This document shows positions 1 through 9,955 of a stretch of 52,475 nt of DNA, in pieces; the stretch's first letter is position 1; every line of letters begins with the position of its first letter. This DNA comes from Proteobacteria bacterium SG_bin9. GTDB taxonomy: Bacteria; Pseudomonadota; Alphaproteobacteria; Rhizobiales; Xanthobacteraceae. The position numbers were made by a program, and so were the translations under genes. Below the pieces are notes generated by a model. That model made no database searches. It worked only from the letters and a program-made list of their open reading frames with translations, and was not told the origin of the DNA. Where the stretch lies: contig LWDM01000069.1 of the NCBI GenBank assembly GCA_002083525.1, forward strand, positions 1 through 52,475, written 5' to 3'.

Positions 1-22
1 ACCTTCGCAACGACCTGAATAC

Positions 23-49
23 AAAACCCGGCCTCACGGCCGGGTTTTT
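23..49 (+). terminator. Rho-independent terminator
   Basis: An 11-bp perfect stem (23-33 pairing with 38-48) with a tcac loop is followed by T residues on the plus strand, which fits termination of a plus-strand gene lying left of the window. The minus strand also has A/T flanks, so it could serve the transglycosylase gene that ends at 58. A reading frame ending at 16-18 may be the end of that left-hand gene, but too little is visible to name it. Confidence 0.75.
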
Positions 50-57
50 GTTTGCGG

Positions 58-1359
58 CTAGCGCTTTGGTTGCGATGCCGCTTTCGGTTGCGGCTTTGGA
101 TCCGCCGGCGGCGCGTTCATCGCCTTCAACACAGCAGTGCTTGGCCAGCAATCGACCTTGAGCTTCGCGGATTTCTGATACGCCCCAAGCGCCGAGCGCG
201 TCTTCATGCCCGCCTTGCCGTCGATCTTGTCGGTGTAGAGCCCAAGCTGCGTCAGCTTCTGCTGCATCGCTTCGACATCGCTCGTGCGCAGTTGCGTCGA
301 CGCCGACCACTGCGTCTCGAAACGCTCTGGACTCGAGATGCGATCGCTCAGATGGCCGACGAACAGCACATAGAGATCGGAGAAATTGTAGTCCTTGATG
401 ACGAAGTAATTCTTCGTCGTCAGGAACGTCGGACCGTAGACGCCCTCTGGCTGCAGGAAGGATGCGGTCTGCGCCTGCTCGGCGGCGCTCAACTGCCGGC
501 CGCGCGACGGCGAGAAACCGGCTTTCAGCCATTCGCCGATGGAACGCGTCACCTCCGGTACGCCCTGCGTGCAATCGGCATTGGCCGGCGCACGGACTTC
601 GTAAGCCCAGCGCACACCGGGCTGCCATCCCTTGTTCTTCAACTGAAGCGCGGCTGAGGCCAGCGCATCCGGCACCGAGGTCCAGATGTCGCGATGGCCG
701 TCGCGATCGTAGTCGACGGCATTCTTAAAGAACTCCGACGGCAGAAACTGCGTCAGCCCCATCGCTCCGGCCCAGGACGACTTCATGTCCTTGAGCTTGA
801 TGTGCCCTTCATCGAGAATTTTGAGGCCGAGAACGAACTCCTCGCGGAACTGCGCCTTGCGGCGGCCGACATAAGCCTGGGTTGCCAGCACGCGGATCGC
901 GTTGTGCGGCAACGCCGCCCGGCCGAAATCGGTTTCGCGGCCGTAGATTGCGAGCACGACTGGCGCGGGCACACCATAGTCACGTTCGATGCCGATCAAC
1001 GTCGAGCGATGCTGCTGCATCAGGGTCTGCGCGTGGGACGCAAGACGGCTGATCGTGCCTTCGTTTACGTACTGCGACGGCACTTGCACGAACTCGGCTT
1101 GCGCCGGCGCCCCGGTCTCCGGCCGTCCCGGCAGGATCAGGTCGGGCAGCGAATAATCGGGTTCGAGCCTGCGTGTCACCGCATCGAAGGTCTTGCGCGA
1201 GACGCCGGCCTTCTGCGCCTCGGGCCAGAGCGAGGCGATGAATTGCGTGAACGCCGGATCGGGTGCGGCCAGTGTCTGCAACGGCCACAGCAGCAGCGCC
1301 AACGCAATCAGCGCCGGCGCGATCGAACGGCGCCGGCTAGTGATGCTTGTTCGCAGCAT
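58..1359 (-). CDS. Lytic murein transglycosylase (MltB-like, SLT_2 plus PG_binding_1)
   Basis: This enzyme cleaves the MurNAc-GlcNAc bond of peptidoglycan, forming 1,6-anhydro ends in the periplasm. From the chosen ATG the protein has 433 residues. Residues 1-32 form a signal peptide ending near TLAAP, an SLT_2 catalytic domain spans about 37-345, and a peptidoglycan-binding repeat spans about 358-414. The putative catalytic glutamate is E142 in GRETDFG, with the conserved AGAMGLTQFLPS stretch near 197-208. The start at 1359 is preferred over the upstream start at 1497 because it begins directly with the signal peptide. It overlaps the end of the UPF0114 gene by 23 bp, so the two are probably co-transcribed. 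No lipobox is present, so a soluble or anchored periplasmic form is likely. Confidence 0.9.
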   Translation of the reverse strand: MLRTSITSRRRSIAPALIALALLLWPLQTLAAPDPAFTQFIASLWPEAQKAGVSRKTFDAVTRRLEPDYSLPDLILPGRPETGAPAQAEFVQVPSQYVNEGTISRLASHAQTLMQQHRSTLIGIERDYGVPAPVVLAIYGRETDFGRAALPHNAIRVLATQAYVGRRKAQFREEFVLGLKILDEGHIKLKDMKSSWAGAMGLTQFLPSEFFKNAVDYDRDGHRDIWTSVPDALASAALQLKNKGWQPGVRWAYEVRAPANADCTQGVPEVTRSIGEWLKAGFSPSRGRQLSAAEQAQTASFLQPEGVYGPTFLTTKNYFVIKDYNFSDLYVLFVGHLSDRISSPERFETQWSASTQLRTSDVEAMQQKLTQLGLYTDKIDGKAGMKTRSALGAYQKSAKLKVDCWPSTAVLKAMNAPPADPKPQPKAASQPKR

Positions 1360-1930
1360 GGCCGGGCGTAACCGGTCCGTTTGAAAGACGATCCACATAC
1401 GCGATGCCGATGGCCGAGACGATGAACATGCCATGGATAATGGTCTGCCACATGACACCCGCTTCGGTATATCCGGTGGTGCGGGTCGTGCTGCCAAGGT
1501 TACCGGCTTCGATGAACGTCCGCAGCAGGTGAATCGACGAGATGCCGATGATCGCCATGGCGAGCTTGATCTTCAAGACGCTGGCATTGACATGGCTGAG
1601 CCACTCCGGTTCGTCCGGATGTCCTTCAAGCTGGAGTCGCGACACGAACGTCTCGTAGCCGCCGACGATCACCATCACCAGGAGGTTCGAGATCATGACC
1701 ACGTCGATCAGACCCAGCACCACCAGCATGATCTGCTGCTCGGTAAAGGACGTGGCGTGGGTGATCAGATGCCACAGCTCCTTCAGGAACAGCACGACAT
1801 AGACGCCCTGCGCAACAATCAGGCCGAGATAGAGCGGTAATTGCAGCCAGCGCGATCCGAAGATCAGCATCGGCAGGGGACGCAGGTCGGCGCCGCGCGG
1901 CGGCCTCGGCGTATCGGGAGTCAATGACAT
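1337..1930 (-). CDS. UPF0114 (YqhA/TIGR00645) family inner-membrane protein
   Basis: The 197-residue protein has four hydrophobic segments, at about 27-50, 66-90, 118-136 and 156-176, and the family pattern around VIVGGYETFVSRL and a conserved WLSHVNASVLKIKLA stretch. Members are inner-membrane proteins without an established biochemical function. The 3' end overlaps the start of the lytic transglycosylase gene by 23 bp, suggesting translational coupling. The 96-bp gap to the lysE-type gene upstream could hold its own promoter. Family assignment is confident; function is unknown. Confidence 0.88.
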   Translation of the reverse strand: MSLTPDTPRPPRGADLRPLPMLIFGSRWLQLPLYLGLIVAQGVYVVLFLKELWHLITHATSFTEQQIMLVVLGLIDVVMISNLLVMVIVGGYETFVSRLQLEGHPDEPEWLSHVNASVLKIKLAMAIIGISSIHLLRTFIEAGNLGSTTRTTGYTEAGVMWQTIIHGMFIVSAIGIAYVDRLSNGPVTPGHAANKHH

Positions 1931-2026
1931 CAGGAAGGGTCTCGGATCGAGGAAGGAACCGGCCTTCTATCCGATTCCTGTGTGACTCAATCGAGACGGC
2001 GAAGCAGTCCGAACTGCGGCAAAGTG

Positions 2027-2638
2027 TCAGGCGGGCCGGCGCGTCAGCGACAGCCAGATGCCGCCGCCGATCAGCATGCTGCCGGATAGCCGCCCCAGCA
2101 GCTTTGCCCGCGCGGGCTTCATGAACCATGCCCGGCCGAGGCCGGAGGCGATCGCCCAGCCGGTATCGGTCACCGCCGCCATCAGCACGGAAACGGCACA
2201 CATTACGATCAACTGGAAATCCGGTGGCAAGGTCTTGTCGATGAACTGCGGCAGAAACGCCGTGAAGAACGCCGCCGTCTTCGGGTTCGACAGCGCCACC
2301 AGAAATCCGCGCCAGAAATGCACCTGCCCTGGCACCGGCGCGGCCTCCGCCTTGCCGGCGCTACGCCAGACCTGAATGCCGAGCCAGATCAGATAGGCAG
2401 CACCGGCCCACCGGATCACCTCGAACAGCAGCACCGAACTCTTCAGCACCCAGGTCAGGCCGAAGGCGATCGCTGCGATCAGAATGGCGTTGCCAGCAAC
2501 CGTCCCTGCCACCGTCGTCAGCGCCGCACGAATGCCCTGGGTCGCACCGGTCGCGATCACGAGTGTCACGATCGGACCCGGGGTAATGACGAGAATGAAG
2601 GTGATGAGGAGGAAGGCTGTAAAGAGTTCGGGATTCAT
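2027..2638 (-). CDS. LysE/RhtB family amino-acid exporter
   Basis: This 203-residue membrane protein has the LysE fold pattern: an N-terminal helix with ITPGPIVTLVI, then a central IWLGIQVWRS stretch and GFLVALSNPKTAAFFTAFLPQF, both hallmarks of the family. About six membrane segments are visible. Members export amino acids or related metabolites across the inner membrane; the substrate cannot be told from sequence. The gene starts 10 bp after the stop of the HExxH protein gene on the same strand, so the two probably share a transcript. Confidence 0.9.
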   Translation of the reverse strand: MNPELFTAFLLITFILVITPGPIVTLVIATGATQGIRAALTTVAGTVAGNAILIAAIAFGLTWVLKSSVLLFEVIRWAGAAYLIWLGIQVWRSAGKAEAAPVPGQVHFWRGFLVALSNPKTAAFFTAFLPQFIDKTLPPDFQLIVMCAVSVLMAAVTDTGWAIASGLGRAWFMKPARAKLLGRLSGSMLIGGGIWLSLTRRPA

Positions 2639-2648
2639 TTTGGCTCGC

Positions 2649-3404
2649 TTACGTTGCGGGTCTGGCGCCCATCTGTTTCCTCAGTATCGCTTCCGCTTCT
2701 CCCAGCGGCAAGCCCGACGTCAGCAGCCGGTCGATGCTCCAGCCCTCTTGCTTCAGCATGAAGGCAACCAACAACCGGTAGCGCGCATAGAGGCCGGACT
2801 TCGCCGGATTCATCTCGGGTTTGTCGTCGACGAGTGCGCGCGTCAGTTCGTCGATATCGACGTCACCGCCAAAACCGATGTAGTCGGGAACTCCTTCGCC
2901 GATCCATGTCGGCAACAACTTGTTTCCGACCAGACCGATGCGCCCGCCAACCAGGCTGTGACCGATCTCGTGCGCAATAAAGTACGCGAGCGTGCGCGGC
3001 GGTAGCACCAATCCATGATCGCCCGAGAGCCGGTTGTTCGGGATATCGGCCCGGCCGATGAAGACGTTGCGCGCGAGATAGTGGTTGATCCCACCGGCCT
3101 GCCAGTTCGGCAGGAAGAACAAACGCCGGCGCCATTCCGTGTTGGTGATGAACACACGGTGGGTCGCCCCATCCAGCGGCAACGGCGACGTATTGATGCG
3201 CTCGACTGCGTCATCGAGCACCCGCTTGGCGTGCCCTTCGTCAAACGGCACGTCGGACCACAATTCGAGCTGACCGTGCGTCATCGAATGCGCGAACAAC
3301 GGCTGCGGGTAGGCTAGCAGTGCAACGGCAAGAGCGGTTATTGCGATGGCGGCGGTCGCAGTCACCGCAATCACAGTTCGAAGATAACGCCACCACCGCC
3401 GCAT
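2649..3404 (-). CDS. Membrane-anchored protein with HExxH metalloprotease motif
   Basis: No named family was recognised. From the chosen ATG the protein has 251 residues: a single N-terminal membrane segment (about 9-32) and a periplasmic domain carrying HEIGH at 145-149, the zinc-protease signature, followed by SLVGGRIGL. The start at 3404 is chosen over 3446 because a strong ribosome site, GGAGGTGGGG, sits just before it. The gene lies between tam and a LysE exporter on the same strand. A peptidase role is inferred from the motif alone. The third zinc ligand could be a downstream Glu or Asp in the GEGVPDYIGFGGD stretch. Confidence 0.72.
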   Translation of the reverse strand: MRRWWRYLRTVIAVTATAAIAITALAVALLAYPQPLFAHSMTHGQLELWSDVPFDEGHAKRVLDDAVERINTSPLPLDGATHRVFITNTEWRRRLFFLPNWQAGGINHYLARNVFIGRADIPNNRLSGDHGLVLPPRTLAYFIAHEIGHSLVGGRIGLVGNKLLPTWIGEGVPDYIGFGGDVDIDELTRALVDDKPEMNPAKSGLYARYRLLVAFMLKQEGWSIDRLLTSGLPLGEAEAILRKQMGARPAT

Positions 3405-3467
3405 TGCCCCACCTCCAACCTGATTTCGTTTATGGACGACAATCAAGGCCTCGGCATGACGCAGGAG

Positions 3468-4238
3468 CTACCGGACCGCCACTATGAACAGGCGCGGGAA
3501 ACGCAGCATCACCTTACCGTCGTAGAGCGGCAGATAAGCCTTCGCAATCCGCGCCGTGTAGGCTTCGACGAAAGCGCGTCGCTCTTCCATTTCGAGCGGA
3601 TCGAGGAACGGACGCAGTCCCGTCCCCCTCACCCATTCGACGATCGCGGCCGCATCCTCAAGCACGTGGTTGTAGGTTGCGTGCCAGATTTCAAACCGGG
3701 TGCAGAGCGGCCTCAACGCGTCGTAGTAGACCTGTGGATCCGGCAGGAGGTCGCGGGCCTCGGCTGCTTTCGCAAGCCGCTCCTGGAACGGCTCGAGACG
3801 CGCGACCTCGCGCATCAACTCATGCGACGGCTCGTCGAGATTGTCCGGCATCTGCACCGCAAGCACGCCGCCCGGCGGCAACGTTCCAAGCAGACGTTTC
3901 AATTGCCGCAAATGGTCCGGCACCCACTGAAACACCGCGTTCGCAAACAGCACATCAGTTTGCGTTTTCGGCATCCAGTGCGAGACGTTGGCCTCGATGA
4001 AGTTGACGTTGGGCAGGCGCTCGCGGGCCTGCCGCAGCATGTCCGCCGACGTATCGATGCCCGTCACCGTCGCCTGCGGCCAGCGCTTCACAAGAAGCTC
4101 GGTGGAGTTACCTGGGCCGCAGCCGATATCGACGACCTTGCGCGCATCCTGGAGCGGCACCTGCGCAAGCAGCGCACGCGCCGCGCGGGTGCGCTCATCC
4201 TCGAACTTCAGATACTGTTGCGCGTTCCAGTCGGCCAT
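3468..4238 (-). CDS. tam: Trans-aconitate 2-methyltransferase
   Basis: This SAM-dependent enzyme methylates trans-aconitate, a toxic by-product of the citrate cycle, in the cytoplasm. The 256-residue protein begins MADWNAQQYLKFEDERTRAA, which matches the start region of E. coli Tam, and carries the class I methyltransferase motif VDIGCGPGNST at 36-46 with a following acidic residue in TGIDTSADML. Further family stretches are FANAVFQWVPDH and VQMPDNLDEPSH. It begins 6 bp after the ettA stop and is followed 63 bp later by the HExxH protein, so it is probably in an ettA-led operon. Confidence 0.93.
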   Translation of the reverse strand: MADWNAQQYLKFEDERTRAARALLAQVPLQDARKVVDIGCGPGNSTELLVKRWPQATVTGIDTSADMLRQARERLPNVNFIEANVSHWMPKTQTDVLFANAVFQWVPDHLRQLKRLLGTLPPGGVLAVQMPDNLDEPSHELMREVARLEPFQERLAKAAEARDLLPDPQVYYDALRPLCTRFEIWHATYNHVLEDAAAIVEWVRGTGLRPFLDPLEMEERRAFVEAYTARIAKAYLPLYDGKVMLRFPRLFIVAVR

Positions 4239-4244
4239 GGCGCA

Positions 4245-5894
<1,650 letters not shown>

Positions 5895-6171
5895 CGCGGT
5901 CCTGACACTCTTTCTGGGGGTCCGATTTGCGGGATTCAGCTGGAATTTCGGCTGATGTAGCCGTGCGGTTCCGAAAGGGCAACCACCCTAACACCGCTTG
6001 TTAAGCGGGCAGCAAGCTTAACGGCCACACCTGGATTTTATCTGGATATTCAAACCACATTTTAATCAGTTCCGCCGCAACCTGAACGCAGCAGGGCACG
6101 AGGTGCGACAACTCAGTGAGTCGCTCCCAAACGGCGGATTGTTCCCAAGGAATTTTGCCAGGACCATTGCA

Positions 6172-6366
6172 ATGGCTGCGATCAACGAGCGGATGACGAC
6201 CGGCACTCTCCATATCGACAACCGCGAGAGCGGTATTTTCGCTGAGATGGTCGCCTTCTTCCGCCAGTTCATCGTTGCGGCCTTCAATCCGTACCGTCCG
6301 GAACTGCACTACATGCGCGGCCCCGGCCCGGCCTGGCGCGCGAAACACGGCCAGCCGACCCGCTAA
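6172..6366 (+). CDS. Small hypothetical protein
   Basis: The 64-residue frame has a hydrophobic centre (MVAFFRQFIVAAFNPY) and an arginine-rich tail, looks protein-like and is not opposite a recognised gene. The ATG at 6172 is one of several possible starts; a longer form could begin at 6103. No family was recognised. It lies in the 590-bp space between the divergent ettA and hydroxyacid dehydrogenase genes, whose part from 5895 to about 6100 is relatively AT-rich and shows no other gene. It could be a chance open frame. Confidence 0.4.
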   Translation: MAAINERMTTGTLHIDNRESGIFAEMVAFFRQFIVAAFNPYRPELHYMRGPGPAWRAKHGQPTR

Positions 6367-6481
6367 ACATCCCGGTCCTGTTCCATTCCGGCTTGCGTCG
6401 CCCCGCGGCGCGCGCGACCATGGCGATCCTTCCGCGGCTCGCCCGGGCCGCCATTCCTGATTCCAGACCGGACATAAGACC

Positions 6482-7438
6482 ATGCGCCTGCGCTGTGCGA
6501 TCCTCGACGACTATCAAAACGTGGCCCTCAAGCTCGCCGACTGGTCGAGCGTGAAGGAGAAGACCGACATCACCGTCTTCAACAAGCCGTTCGCATCGGC
6601 TGCCGAGGCCATCGCAGAACTGCAGGACTTCGAGATCATCTGCGCCATGCGCGAGCGCACGCCGTTCACGAAGGACGTACTCGGCGCGCTGCCGAAGCTG
6701 AAGCTGCTCGTCACCTCCGGCATGCGCAACGCGGCGATCGATCTGCCCGCCGCCAAGGAGCGCGGGATCGTGGTGTCGGGAACCGGCGGCGTCGGCAATC
6801 CGACTGCCGGGCTTGCGATCGGCCTGATGCTCGAACTCACCCGCCACATCGGCTACGAGAACGCCCGGATGAAGGCCGGCGAGCCGTGGCAGACGACCGT
6901 CGGCATGGACCCGGAAGGCAAAGTCTTCGGCGTGGTCGGTCTCGGCAAACTCGGATCGAAGGTCGCCGAAATCGCCAAGGCGCTCGGCATGAAGGTGCTT
7001 GCCTGGAGCACCAACCTGACGCCGGACGCGTGCGCCGCCGCCGGTGTCGAGTACGCGACAAAGGAACAGCTGTTCGCGCAGTCCGACGTCATCAGCGTCC
7101 ACGTGGTCTTGAGCGCACGCTCGCGCGGACTGGTCGGGCGTGAGGACCTGCGCCGGATGAAGCCGACGAGCTACATCATCAACACCGCACGCGCGCCGAT
7201 CATCGACGAGGATGCGCTGATCGAGGTGCTGCGCGAAAAAAAGATCGCCGGCGCCGGCCTCGACGTGTTCCCGATCGAGCCGCTGGCGCTCGACCACCCG
7301 TTCCGCACCCTCGACAACGTCGTCATCACGCCGCACATCGGCTATGTCACCGAGGAGACTTATCTCCGCTTCTACGGCGAAAGCGTCGAGGACGTGGTGG
7401 CCTGGCTCGACGGCAAGCCGATCCGCGTCCTTACCTAA
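6482..7438 (+). CDS. D-2-hydroxyacid dehydrogenase family protein (NAD-dependent)
   Basis: The enzyme is expected to interconvert a 2-hydroxyacid and a 2-oxoacid with NAD(P). The 318-residue protein has an N-terminal flavodoxin-like substrate domain and a Rossmann domain with GLGKLG (153-158). The catalytic triad of the family is visible as R237 (NTARAPIID), E266 (DVFPIEPL) and H285 (TPHIGY). The closest named relatives are phosphoglycerate and glyoxylate/hydroxypyruvate dehydrogenases, but the substrate is not determined by the sequence. It ends 1 bp before the convergent aminotransferase stop. Confidence 0.9.
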   Translation: MRLRCAILDDYQNVALKLADWSSVKEKTDITVFNKPFASAAEAIAELQDFEIICAMRERTPFTKDVLGALPKLKLLVTSGMRNAAIDLPAAKERGIVVSGTGGVGNPTAGLAIGLMLELTRHIGYENARMKAGEPWQTTVGMDPEGKVFGVVGLGKLGSKVAEIAKALGMKVLAWSTNLTPDACAAAGVEYATKEQLFAQSDVISVHVVLSARSRGLVGREDLRRMKPTSYIINTARAPIIDEDALIEVLREKKIAGAGLDVFPIEPLALDHPFRTLDNVVITPHIGYVTEETYLRFYGESVEDVVAWLDGKPIRVLT

Positions 7439-7439
7439 C

Positions 7440-8687
7440 TCACCGCTTCGCGATGTTGGCGCTGCGCTCCGGCACGCCGAACTCCTTGTGGCAGACGTCC
7501 GCAAGGACGGCGACGCCGTCCTTGATCTGCGCAACGCTCGGGCTCGCGAAACAGATGCGCAGCCGGCTCTTGGCGTGCGGGCCGTTCACCGACCATTCGA
7601 CGCCGGGATTGATCGCGACGCCGGCCTTCACCGCCGCCTGATAGAGCTTCAGCGTATCGACGTTGTCCGGCAGCTTCACCCACAGGAAGATTCCTCCTTT
7701 GGGGTCCTCGAACTCGGCCGCGGTGCCGAACTGCTCGGCGAGCGCTTCCATCAGCGCCTCGCACTTCTTGCGCAGGCCCCGGTTCAACTTCGGCACGTGG
7801 TCGTAAAAATGCTTCGGGCAGAACTCGGCAAGCACCATCTGCTCGAGCGAGCCTGAGCCGGCGTCGGTCTTCATGGCGAGGATGCGCGACATCACCTCCC
7901 ACGGCGCGACGATGTAGCCGACGCGCAGCGCCGGTGCGACCGACTTCGAGAACGAACCGATGTAGACGACGTTGCTGGTCTTGCTCATGGCGTAGAGCGC
8001 GGGCGGCCGCTGGCCGTCCCAGATCAGGTCCGCGTAGCAATCGTCCTCGAAGATCGGCACGCCGTATTCGTCCGACAGCTTCAAGAGCTCGCGCCGCCGC
8101 GCCTCGCTCATGATCGTCGCGGTCGGGTTCTGGACGGTCGGAATGACGTAGATGTATTTCGGCCGCACGCCGCGTGCCTTCAGGTCCGCAAGCGTCTTCG
8201 CCAGCACGTCGGTGCGCAATCCATCATGGTCGAGCGGAATGCCGATCGGCGTCACGCCGCGGCGTACCAGCCGCTTGATCGAACCTTCGTAGCAATCCTC
8301 CTCGATCAGCACGGTGTCGCCCTTCTCCGTCAGCACCGCGTTGACGAGATCGAGCCCCTGCAGCGAGCCGGAAGTGATGAGGATGTCGTCGGCGCAGCAC
8401 TCCATGCCTGCATCGCGCTTGAGCTTGCCGACGAGGAAATCGCGCAGCGGCCGGTAGCCGTGCGGGCCGGTAAGCAGATTGTACGTCGCGAGATTGCGCC
8501 CCTCCCGCTTCATCACCGTGTTCGTCGCCGCGACCAGCTCGTCGAGCGGCACGAGCTCGGAATCGTTGTTGCCGCCGACAAAATGAAATTTCGAGAAACC
8601 ACCCCAGCGCGCGGCGGGTGCGGGCAGATCGCGCGCGAAGATCGGGCCGTAGTCGAAGGTGGCTGCGGCGGACGCAGAACTGCTCAT
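7440..8687 (-). CDS. PLP-dependent aminotransferase, class I/II (2-aminoadipate transaminase-like)
   Basis: This fold-type I aminotransferase has 415 residues from the chosen start. The PLP lysine is K248 in IGSFSKSVAP. Other cofactor and substrate residues are N187 in PTVQNPT, the FEDDCYADL stretch with Y218, and R255 in ALRVGY. The pattern resembles the LysN/ARO8 and MocR C-terminal branch, but there is no N-terminal GntR DNA-binding domain. The start at 8687 is chosen because AAGGAAA precedes it; the frame upstream runs into a palindromic repeat. Substrate specificity is open. Confidence 0.88.
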   Translation of the reverse strand: MSSSASAAATFDYGPIFARDLPAPAARWGGFSKFHFVGGNNDSELVPLDELVAATNTVMKREGRNLATYNLLTGPHGYRPLRDFLVGKLKRDAGMECCADDILITSGSLQGLDLVNAVLTEKGDTVLIEEDCYEGSIKRLVRRGVTPIGIPLDHDGLRTDVLAKTLADLKARGVRPKYIYVIPTVQNPTATIMSEARRRELLKLSDEYGVPIFEDDCYADLIWDGQRPPALYAMSKTSNVVYIGSFSKSVAPALRVGYIVAPWEVMSRILAMKTDAGSGSLEQMVLAEFCPKHFYDHVPKLNRGLRKKCEALMEALAEQFGTAAEFEDPKGGIFLWVKLPDNVDTLKLYQAAVKAGVAINPGVEWSVNGPHAKSRLRICFASPSVAQIKDGVAVLADVCHKEFGVPERSANIAKR

Positions 8688-8750
8688 GAACGTTTCCTTA
8701 TGTTTGTTGTTGGGGATCAGCATAGAGGGCGCGGCGAACGGTTCAACTCC

Positions 8751-8862
8751 GTCATTCCGGGACGCCCGAAGGGCGGACCCGGAATCCATTCAGCCGCATG
8801 CTCAGAATCTGCTGAAAGATGGATTCCGGGCTCGCTCGTTACACTCGCGCCCCGGAATGACG
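8751..8862. repeat. Palindromic intergenic repeat, gtcattccggg family
   Basis: The element begins gtcattccgggacgcc, contains cccggaatccat and an inverted atggattccggg in the middle, and ends with ccccggaatgac. It therefore folds as nested hairpins. A partial copy of the same start occurs at 16937-16953. It looks like the REP-type intergenic elements common in Bradyrhizobium relatives; that last point is from memory. Confidence 0.75.
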
Positions 8863-9396
8863 AGGTGGGGATGTGCATCATCACCCCTGTTGTTTGCGGC
8901 GCGGGGACGCCGGAGTGCTTCATCACGCGTCTCCACCCTCTTCTCTGCGCGAATGGGGCAAGCCCCAAGCGCGCGCATGAGGGCGCGCGGAACGCCGGAC
9001 GCATCGTGCGTCCGCAGCCTCGTGCGCTGTTGAGTTAGAAGCACACGAGCAAAGTCACTACGGCCGCCGAACAATCGTCCGGCGTTCCGCACGCGATGGT
9101 GTTAACGGCCTATTTCGCGAAAAACCCCCGGCAGGCGAACCTGAGTAATCCACCGCTGTGAAGCCGGGCGACGGCTCCGGGGTAACGCGACTTCAGCCAG
9201 TCCGCGCGCACGATGCACGTCTGACATCGCACGCACGTCCACCGCATCCCGCCCCGCGCATCGTGACGATCGCGAACGCCCCTCTTCGAGAGACAGGACA
9301 ATAATGAATATATTCCTATTGTTGAGAATGTCAAGATCTCACCGTTCACGGTCTTCGTGATTTTGATTAAGACCGATTTTGAGATAGCGACAGCAC
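8863..9396. other. Gene-free stretch, no supported gene
   Basis: No convincing reading frame was found in these 530 bp. The first two thirds are GC-rich with short inverted stretches, for example gcgcgcatgagggcgcgc near 8970-8990. The last 100 bp before 9397 become AT-rich (ataatgaatatattcctattg around 9301) and probably hold the promoter of the GDCCVxC gene. No riboswitch could be matched with confidence. Confidence 0.5.
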
Positions 9397-9606
9397 ATGC
9401 AGCTTGAATCGACCCTCACCTGCCCCGCCTGCGGCCATCAATCACAGGAAATGATGCCGACCGACGCTTGCCAGTTTTTCTACGACTGTGGGAAGTGCGG
9501 CACTCGGCTGAAGCCGAAGCCGGGCGATTGCTGTGTCTTCTGCTCCTACGGCAGCGTGCCGTGTCCGCCGGTTCAGGAGAACGGCAAGAGCACTTGTTGC
9601 AGCTAA
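9397..9606 (+). CDS. GDCCVxC domain protein (small Cys-rich protein)
   Basis: The 69-residue protein contains GDCCVFCSYG at 43-52, the signature of the GDCCVxC family, whose members can carry selenocysteine in place of one cysteine. Ten cysteines are present, including a CPAC pair at 9-12, a CGKC pair at 31-34 and a CC pair near the end, so metal or metalloid binding is plausible. No in-frame TGA interrupts it, so this copy is a cysteine form. Members often occur near heavy-metal resistance genes, and here it converges on an ars operon. The actual function of the family is not known to me. Confidence 0.85.
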   Translation: MQLESTLTCPACGHQSQEMMPTDACQFFYDCGKCGTRLKPKPGDCCVFCSYGSVPCPPVQENGKSTCCS

Positions 9607-9639
9607 CTGCTGTTGCTCACCAAGAGCAACGCCTTCGCA

Positions 9640-9918
9640 TTACTGCTTGGGCATATCCATCCCCTTGTGGGGATCGTCCTCTTTCATGCCGCCCATGCCT
9701 CCCATCGAGGCCATGTTCTTGCAGCAGGGACACATCATGCTCATGCCGGCTGTCGGCTTCTTCGACATCGCAGGCTTATCGTTGAACGGATCGTCGACGG
9801 CTGTCGTGCGGCCGCACATGCCGCCCTGGCCGGAAGCTTGACCGCCTCCGCACATCGCTGCTGCGGGCGTCAGACCCACCATCAAGGCGACAAAAGCCGA
9901 AGCCAAAACTGTGCGCAT
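9640..9918 (-). CDS. Secreted Cys/Met-rich small protein, end of ars operon
   Basis: The 92-residue protein has a signal peptide (1-21, TPAAA end) and a mature part rich in Cys, Met and Gly: C23, C35 and a CPCC motif at 63-66, followed by MASMGGMGGM. This suggests a periplasmic soft-metal or metalloid binder. The ATG at 9918 is chosen because GGAGG sits six bases upstream; a start at 9993 would put extra residues before the signal peptide. It begins 37 bp after the MFS gene stop on the same strand and so is probably the last gene of the ars operon. No named family was recognised. Confidence 0.7.
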   Translation of the reverse strand: MRTVLASAFVALMVGLTPAAAMCGGGQASGQGGMCGRTTAVDDPFNDKPAMSKKPTAGMSMMCPCCKNMASMGGMGGMKEDDPHKGMDMPKQ

Positions 9919-9955
9919 GGAAGCCTCCATCATGCCGACGACAACCAGCAGAATA

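Noticed and set aside
9611..9630. Short hairpin gttgctc / gagcaac between the GDCCVxC and secreted-protein genes
   Set aside because: The stem is seven bp without a T run; it is too weak to call a terminator.
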